This document shows positions 24,648 to 28,767 of a stretch of DNA of 28,767 nucleotides, one piece after another; positions within the stretch are counted from its first letter, which is position 1; each line of letters starts with the position of its first letter. The stretch lies in assembly GCA_018725205.1 (NCBI GenBank), contig QLUB01000005.1, positions 1 to 28,767 of the forward strand. The letters are read 5' to 3'. The position numbers and the translations under genes were made by a program. The notes below the pieces were generated by a model. That model made no database searches. It was not told the origin of the DNA and worked only from the letters and a program-made list of their open reading frames with translations. The DNA is from a candidate division NPL-UPA2 bacterium (GTDB lineage Bacteria; Bacillota; UBA994).

Positions 24648-24656
24648 TTTGTCGAA
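24648..24656 (+). promoter_or_regulatory. Possible Spo0A box upstream of ftsA
   Basis: TTTGTCGAA, an exact Spo0A-box match, lies 27 nt before the ftsA start. It directly follows a weak inverted repeat (AGCGCA/TGCGCT, 24622-24648). ftsAZ is raised at the onset of sporulation in Bacillus, though mainly through sigma-H there. No matching promoter hexamers were seen, so chance is a real alternative. Confidence 0.3.
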
Positions 24657-24683
24657 AGGGTAAGCAGCGGGAGGTATTGATTT

Positions 24684-25889
24684 ATGCCACGAGACGTGAT
24701 AGCTAGCCTAGATGTTGGCACAGCTACTACGCGCTGCATCTTAGCCGAGGTTAACAGCCGGAGTGTGCTGCGTGTGGTCGGAGTGTGCCAGCGGCCCAGT
24801 CAGGGTCTGCGCAAGGGCCTGATTATTGATGTAGACGCTTGTGCCCGCACCGTACAGGAAACGGTTTCATTTGCCGAAGGTATGGCGGGGGTAAGAATCG
24901 GTGCAGTCCATGTGGCGCTGTCACCACTACATGCCACTTTACAACCTACACGCGGAGTCGTCACGGTGCAGAGTGACAAATATGAAGTCAGTGACGAAGA
25001 CATAGTGAGGGTGATACAAGCTGCTAAAGTAGTTAGTCTCCCCCCTAACCGCGAAATTGTAGATATTATTCCGGGACAGTACATAGTTGACGGTTATGGC
25101 GGGCTGAAGGATCCCTCACGCATGGTGGGAATGAGGCTAGAGCTAGATGCCTCACTGGTGGTGGGGAACCTCACAGCCCTATCGACTTTACGCCGCACCG
25201 TTGAACGAGCTGGGTATTCCACTGCTTCCTTTGTGCTGAAACCACTGGCGTTAGGTGAGCTCGTGCTTAGCCCCAAAGAGCGTGACTTAGGGGTGCAGTT
25301 GGTAGATGTTGGTGCGGGTGTGACGGAGATGGCGTATTTTGAGGAAGGAGCTCTCAAGGCGATCTCCGTACTGCCGATTGGAGGGGGTAGCGTTTCAAAC
25401 GACCTTGCCGTGGGTCTAAAGATTAGCCTGCCGACGGCCGAAAAAGTTAAGACCGAAGTAGACTGGTTTGCCATGCCTGAGGACCAGACGTACGATTTGC
25501 AGGCGTTTGGGCATATTGAATCCCGTCGGGTGCAGCCGCGAACCATTCTTGACGTGCTCGAGCCACGGCTCGAAGAACTCCTTGAGCTGATTCGGCATCA
25601 GGGCGCAAGCATGAGCGGGAGGGAAACTCCTCCTGCGGGGATAGTGCTTACGGGCGGTGTCCTGAAGACTAAGGCCCTAGCACGCTTGGCAGAACGTTAC
25701 CTAAGCGGAGTCGCGCGGGTGAAGTTAGAAACATACGATTCCGTTGATGACCCAGGGTATAACACAGCTTTGGCGATAGCTGTACACATTGTCGCACAGT
25801 CAAGATCGGCGCAACTGACGCCGTCTGGGAGGATGGGCAAAGGCGTGTGGGCGAGAGTCAAGGATATTTGGCATGGTTTTTGGGAGTAG
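24684..25889 (+). CDS. ftsA: Cell division protein FtsA
   Basis: FtsA is an actin-like ATPase that anchors FtsZ filaments to the membrane and recruits the divisome. The 401-residue product has actin-fold phosphate loops ('LDVGTATTRCILAEV' at 9-23, 'LVDVGAGVTEMAYF' near 209-222), the adenosine motif 'IVLTGGVLKTKAL' and the FtsA-specific 1C domain between. The last 14 residues (VWARVKDIWHGFWE) form the amphipathic membrane-targeting helix. ATG start with GGGAGG upstream. Followed after 18 nt by ftsZ. Confidence 0.96.
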   Translation: MPRDVIASLDVGTATTRCILAEVNSRSVLRVVGVCQRPSQGLRKGLIIDVDACARTVQETVSFAEGMAGVRIGAVHVALSPLHATLQPTRGVVTVQSDKYEVSDEDIVRVIQAAKVVSLPPNREIVDIIPGQYIVDGYGGLKDPSRMVGMRLELDASLVVGNLTALSTLRRTVERAGYSTASFVLKPLALGELVLSPKERDLGVQLVDVGAGVTEMAYFEEGALKAISVLPIGGGSVSNDLAVGLKISLPTAEKVKTEVDWFAMPEDQTYDLQAFGHIESRRVQPRTILDVLEPRLEELLELIRHQGASMSGRETPPAGIVLTGGVLKTKALARLAERYLSGVARVKLETYDSVDDPGYNTALAIAVHIVAQSRSAQLTPSGRMGKGVWARVKDIWHGFWE

Positions 25890-25907
25890 TTTGGGGGAGG
25901 GACCGAG

Positions 25908-26966
25908 ATGGCTGAATGGGATCTAGAGTTTAGTCCATACGCTAGGATTAAAGTTATAGGAGTCGGCGGGGGTGGCAACAATGCCGTCAACCGCATGATT
26001 GAAGCCGGACTTAAGGGAGCGGAGTTTATTGCCATAAACACCGATGCCCAAGCGCTGGCGTCCTCGAAAGCGACCCATAAAGTGCAAATTGGGGAGAAGC
26101 TAACTCGGGGACTAGGTGCTGGGTCTAACCCAGACATAGGAGTAAAGGCGGCAGAGGAAAGCCGCGACTTGATTATTAAGGCTATTAAGGGAGCTGACAT
26201 GGTCTTTGTCACTGCGGGGATGGGCGGAGGGACGGGCACTGGGGCAGCACCGATTGTAGCTGAGATCGCTCGGGAAGCGGGCGCGCTTACGGTAGGCGTA
26301 GTCACCAAACCATTCTCGATTGAGATGCGAAGACGCCTCGCACAGGCAGAGCGTGGTATAGCGGCACTTAAAGAAAAGGTAGACGCAATCATTACTATTC
26401 CTAATGATCGCTTGCTCCAAGTCGTGGATAAGAAGACTCCCTTGCCGGAGGCATTCCGTGTCGCCGACGATGTGCTTAGGCAAGGCGTACAAGGCATCTC
26501 TGATGTCATTATGATCCCCGGCCTGATTAACGTGGATTTTGCCGATGTGAAGACAGTAATGTCGAATGCGGGCTCGGCTCTAATGGGCATAGGTGTTGGT
26601 TCAGGCGAAGGACGAGCTATGGCAGCCGCCAAGCAAGCCATGTCTAGTCCCTTGCTCGAGACAACAATTGATGGGGCGAGGGGACTGCTGCTGAGTTTCA
26701 CGGGCGGCCCGTCAATGGGCCTGCATGAGATTATTGAGGCTGCCGAGACGGTCTCTGCTGTGGTGGACCCGGATGCCAACATCATCCTAGGCGCGGTGAC
26801 TGACGATAAGCTAGGTGAGGAAGTGCGCGTTACGGTCATAGCCACTGGTTTCGACGGGCGGAAATCCCGTGACCGCTTCTTTGACGGGATTACCATTAGT
26901 CCTTACAATGACGAGCAGTTGAACGTCCCCACCTTCATGCGCAAAAAGCGCCTGTTAGATAAGTAA
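25908..26966 (+). CDS. ftsZ: Cell division GTPase FtsZ
   Basis: This tubulin homologue forms the Z ring. The 352-residue product has 'VIGVGGGGNNAVNRM' (16-30), 'NTDAQAL' (44-50), the tubulin signature GGGTGTG (106-112) and the T7 synergy loop 'NVDFADVKTVM' (208-218) with the catalytic Asp pair. It ends with the conserved peptide 'LNVPTFMRKK', which binds FtsA and other partners. The linker between the core (ending near 314) and that peptide is only about 20 residues, much shorter than in B. subtilis. ATG start with GGGAGGGACC upstream. Last gene of the dcw operon, followed by a strong hairpin. Confidence 0.97.
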   Translation: MAEWDLEFSPYARIKVIGVGGGGNNAVNRMIEAGLKGAEFIAINTDAQALASSKATHKVQIGEKLTRGLGAGSNPDIGVKAAEESRDLIIKAIKGADMVFVTAGMGGGTGTGAAPIVAEIAREAGALTVGVVTKPFSIEMRRRLAQAERGIAALKEKVDAIITIPNDRLLQVVDKKTPLPEAFRVADDVLRQGVQGISDVIMIPGLINVDFADVKTVMSNAGSALMGIGVGSGEGRAMAAAKQAMSSPLLETTIDGARGLLLSFTGGPSMGLHEIIEAAETVSAVVDPDANIILGAVTDDKLGEEVRVTVIATGFDGRKSRDRFFDGITISPYNDEQLNVPTFMRKKRLLDK

Positions 26967-26993
26967 TAGAATTAGCGCAAAACGACATATTCC

Positions 26994-27034
26994 AACACCC
27001 CCTCGGCAGGATACTTCTGCTCGGAGGGGGTGTT
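26994..27034 (+). promoter_or_regulatory. Strong hairpin after ftsZ that includes the spoIIGA ribosome site
   Basis: AACACCCCCTC pairs with GAGGGGGTGTT, and GCAG with CTGC nearer the loop, giving about 15 bp with a 7-base loop. It stands 27 nt after the ftsZ stop. Downstream bases are CTTATCG, not a T-run, so it would be a weak terminator. The 3' arm contains GGAGGGGGTG, the only ribosome site for spoIIGA. The hairpin therefore probably hides that site or attenuates read-through from ftsZ. Structure is plain from sequence; the control is inferred. Confidence 0.6.
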
Positions 27035-27037
27035 CTT

Positions 27038-27532
27038 ATCGTAGTCTATTTCGACTTAGTTTTCTTGCTAAACTTCAGTATGAACTGGTGGCTACTGTGG
27101 GCTACCGCGATTCTAGTGCGAAAGACCGTGAGTCCATGGGTGTTATGTGGCGCAGCCGCCTTAGGGGCAGCCTTTGCCTTCACGTGGCTTTTCCTGCCGC
27201 TCACCTTAGCGCGGGAGCTCATTCTGAAGGGGGTTGTAGCTGCGGTTATGGTGGTGTGGTGCTTTCGCCCGACCACGGTGGCGGCAGTTATCAGACAAAC
27301 AATAGCCCTGATGGCCCTTTCCGCCTTCAGCGCGGGGATAACCTATGCGATAGCACTGTCTACCACCAACGGGGCGCGCTCACCATATCCATATGTCACA
27401 TGGTATTTAGTCGCAGCCAGTCCTTTGCTGGTGAGCCTCCCGCTTAGGAGTATGTGGAGTTCTTTGTCGGCAGGTCTTAGGGCCATTGCTGCCACAGGCT
27501 TTGTGGCCACTATCTTAAGTTGGGAGGGCTGA
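27038..27532 (+). CDS. spoIIGA: SpoIIGA membrane domain only (sporulation sigma-E factor-processing peptidase, protease domain missing)
   Basis: SpoIIGA is the membrane protease that activates pro-sigma-E in the mother cell. The N-terminus 'VVYFDLVFLLNF' lines up with the family start (B. subtilis MKIYLDVIWLLNF), and five hydrophobic segments follow over about 150 residues. The frame stops at residue 164, just after the fifth span. The aspartic protease half of normal SpoIIGA (about 300 residues, with a DSGN motif) is absent here and in the other frames. The first codon appears to be ATC (27038), which sits where the family has Met and 5-10 nt after GGAGGGGGTG; no in-frame ATG, GTG or TTG lies in that place. 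TTG at 27065 is in frame but cuts into the first span and has no ribosome site. The stop is 2 nt before sigE. Confidence 0.7.
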   Translation: MVVYFDLVFLLNFSMNWWLLWATAILVRKTVSPWVLCGAAALGAAFAFTWLFLPLTLARELILKGVVAAVMVVWCFRPTTVAAVIRQTIALMALSAFSAGITYAIALSTTNGARSPYPYVTWYLVAASPLLVSLPLRSMWSSLSAGLRAIAATGFVATILSWEG

Positions 27533-27534
27533 GT

Positions 27535-28161
27535 TTGAAGCTGTTTTCGCTATGGAGACTCAGGTGGCGGATCTTTGTTATACATGTGTTGTCATACTTT
27601 GGGGTGCAAATCGCTCCTAAGTACATCTATTTCATTGGCAGCAGCGAGGCCTTGCCGCCACCATTGAGCGAAGATGAAGAGCACTTCTTAGTGGAAAGGC
27701 TGCGGCAGGGGGACCACGCCGTTAAGACTATTTTAATCGAACGCAATCTGCGGCTGGTAGTTTACATTGCCCGGAAATTCGAGAATACTGGCGTACTAAT
27801 AGAAGATCTAGTCTCCATTGGTTCCATAGGCCTGATTAAAGCTGTCAACACTTTCAATCCTAGCCGTAACATTAAGCTGGCCACTTATGCTTCGCGCTGT
27901 ATCGAGAATGAGATTCTCATGTACCTAAGGCGCAACCAGAAACTTAAGGCGGAAGTGGACAAGGCGCTGCTTGGAAGCGCCTTGAGCAAACTAGAGAGCC
28001 GTGAACGGCAGATTATGCAGCTCCGGTTTGGTCTGGCAGATGATCGCGATCGTACTCAGAAAGAAGTGGCCGACCTTCTAGGCATATCGCAGTCCTACAT
28101 TTCGCGGCTAGAAAAGCGTATTCTCGGCAGGCTACGGAGAGAATTCAGGAAAATGGAGTAG
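27535..28161 (+). CDS. sigE: RNA polymerase sporulation sigma factor SigE, with region 3/linker deleted
   Basis: Sigma-E drives early mother-cell transcription. The 208-residue product has a hydrophobic, basic pro-sequence (1 to about 30), the mature start 'IYFIGSSEALPPPLS' and an intact region 2 ('NLRLVVYIARKFENTG', 'LVSIGSIGLIKAVNTFNP', 'LATYASRCIENEILMYLRRN'). Region 4 (about 149-205) is intact, with the helix-turn-helix 'KEVADLLGISQSYISRLEKR'. Between 'KLKAEV' and 'DKALLGSAL' (residues 140-142) about 35 residues found in B. subtilis SigE (from SFDEPLN to the region before region 4) are missing in frame. That removes regions 3.1-3.2. The gap sits at a place where the family has two similar Glu/Asn-Val words, so deletion between short repeats is likely. 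TTG start with GGGAGG 7 nt upstream. Downstream partner of spoIIGA. Confidence 0.9.
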   Translation: MKLFSLWRLRWRIFVIHVLSYFGVQIAPKYIYFIGSSEALPPPLSEDEEHFLVERLRQGDHAVKTILIERNLRLVVYIARKFENTGVLIEDLVSIGSIGLIKAVNTFNPSRNIKLATYASRCIENEILMYLRRNQKLKAEVDKALLGSALSKLESRERQIMQLRFGLADDRDRTQKEVADLLGISQSYISRLEKRILGRLRREFRKME

Positions 28162-28204
28162 GGACGTCCTATTTGGTACAGTCATGGTTATTTATCTCTC
28201 CCCC

Positions 28205-28235
28205 GTATAAACATGGCCTCTTCGTGGTGATAATC
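28205..28235 (+). promoter_or_regulatory. Sigma-F/sigma-G type promoter for sigG
   Basis: GTATA (28205-28209) and GGTGATAATC (28226-28235) are separated by 16 nt. This agrees with the forespore promoter consensus (GYWTA, 15-16 nt, GGNRAYAMTW) except at the last base. It lies 32 nt before the sigG start, as expected from the known sigma-F control of spoIIIG followed by autoregulation. Confidence 0.75.
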
Positions 28236-28266
28236 ATCATGGAGTGCTAACGGGAGGAGTGAGAGC

Positions 28267-28767
28267 GTGAACCGGGTAGAGATTTGTGGTGTGAACACCG
28301 CCAAGCTGCAGGTGCTCACTAACGTCAAGATGCGTGAGCTCTTTGTGGCCCTGCAGAAAGGCGATGCGGCGGCCCGCGAAACACTCATCATGGGGAACCT
28401 GCGCTTGGTTCTAAGCGTGATACAGCGGTTTAACAACCGCGGTGAATTCGTAGATGACCTGTTTCAGGTAGGCTGCATCGGACTGATGAAGGCAATAGAC
28501 AACTTTGACCTCAGCCACAACGTCAAGTTCTCTACCTATGCCGTGCCGATGGTCATTGGAGAGATACGTCGCTATCTGCGCGACAACAACCCCATTCGCG
28601 TCAGTCGCTCTCTCAGGGACATTGCCTACAAAGCCTTACAGGTACGGGATGCCCTTGTCAATCGGAACGCACGGGAACCGACCATTAGTGAAATTGCCGA
28701 TGAGCTGAAAATCTCGCGGGAAGAAGTGGTGTTCGCCCTTGATGCCATTCAGGAGCCCGTGTCGCTC
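28267..28767 (+). CDS. sigG: RNA polymerase sporulation sigma factor SigG (runs off the window)
   Basis: Sigma-G controls late forespore genes such as SASP and ger operons. The window holds 167 codons of an expected 255-260. The N-terminus 'NRVEICGVNTAKLQVL' is the SigG signature, which anti-sigma factors recognise. Regions 2.1-2.4 follow ('GNLRLVLSVIQRFNNRGE', 'DDLFQVGCIGLMKAIDNFDL', 'FSTYAVPMVIGEIRRYLRDN'), and then region 3 ('RVSRSLRDIAYKALQVRD' to 'EEVVFALDAIQEPVSL'). Unlike the neighbouring sigE, region 3 is intact as far as seen. GTG start with GGGAGGAGTG upstream, behind a forespore-type promoter. The SASP gene at 5702 and the gerA fragment at 633 are likely targets. Confidence 0.95.
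   Translation, partial: MNRVEICGVNTAKLQVLTNVKMRELFVALQKGDAAARETLIMGNLRLVLSVIQRFNNRGEFVDDLFQVGCIGLMKAIDNFDLSHNVKFSTYAVPMVIGEIRRYLRDNNPIRVSRSLRDIAYKALQVRDALVNRNAREPTISEIADELKISREEVVFALDAIQEPVSL

Noticed and set aside
24622..24648. Inverted repeat AGCGCA/TGCGCT between sbp and ftsA as a terminator
   Set aside because: Only 6 bp with a long loop and no T-run; ftsA would be cut from its operon. Kept only as a note beside the Spo0A box.
25697..26896. A 399-codon open frame on the minus strand across ftsA and ftsZ
   Set aside because: It is antisense to two unmistakable genes, has a low-complexity Ser/Pro/Ala-rich translation and no domain features; a by-product of GC-rich codon use.
27065..27532. 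spoIIGA starting at TTG 27065
   Set aside because: It removes the conserved first nine residues of the family and has no ribosome site; the strong site points to 27038.
27930..27990. sigE shortness as a frameshift artefact
   Set aside because: The gap is an exact multiple of three and both flanks are in the same frame with strong conservation, so a single-base error cannot explain it.

Overview
The window looks like chromosomal DNA of a moderately GC-rich, endospore-forming lineage of Bacillota (Clostridia-like). Four things point there: an alpha/beta-type small acid-soluble spore protein, a GerA-family germination gene, the spoIIGA-sigE-sigG cluster placed directly behind ftsZ, and a division/cell-wall (dcw) cluster containing the Firmicutes-type genes sbp and DUF881. 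The MurE DNPR motif indicates meso-diaminopimelate peptidoglycan. GTG and TTG starts are common and strong GGAGG-type ribosome sites precede most genes. No tRNA, rRNA, CRISPR array or complete mobile element was seen.

Layout. 1-1640 (minus): a truncated GerA-type germination gene behind a cation diffusion facilitator gene. 1855-3944 (plus): lgt and a secreted HtrA-type protease with an extra N-terminal copper-amine-oxidase-like domain, overlapping by 4 nt. About 4053-4954: a graveyard with a frameshifted TPR-like remnant, a 9-nt minisatellite and a fragment of a 2-hydroxyacyl-CoA-dehydratase-type activase. 4951-5589 (minus): a HAD phosphatase. 5702-5878: a 58-residue SASP with its own terminator. 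5983-11409: a molybdenum cofactor operon (moeA, moeA-PBP fusion, moaA, moaC, MOSC-MogA fusion) closed by a terminator.

11590-26966 is one long dcw operon: mraZ, rsmH, ftsL, a PASTA-type class B PBP, murE, murF, mraY, ftsW/spoVE, murG, murA, ftsQ/divIB, a DUF881 gene, sbp, ftsA, ftsZ. It runs from lipid II precursor synthesis through flipping and polymerisation to Z-ring assembly. murD, murC and murB are absent from their usual places.

26967-28767 holds the sporulation sigma block and is the most unusual part. spoIIGA encodes only the membrane domain and ends before the aspartic protease domain. Its start codon appears to be ATC, and its ribosome site lies in one arm of a strong hairpin. sigE keeps its pro-sequence, region 2 and region 4, but has an in-frame loss of about 35 residues (the region 3/linker) at residues 140-141. 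sigG follows behind a good forespore-type (sigma-F/G) promoter, looks normal, and runs off the end of the window. Together these suggest either an eroding sporulation programme or a rebuilt, reduced sigma-E activation module with open frames still maintained.
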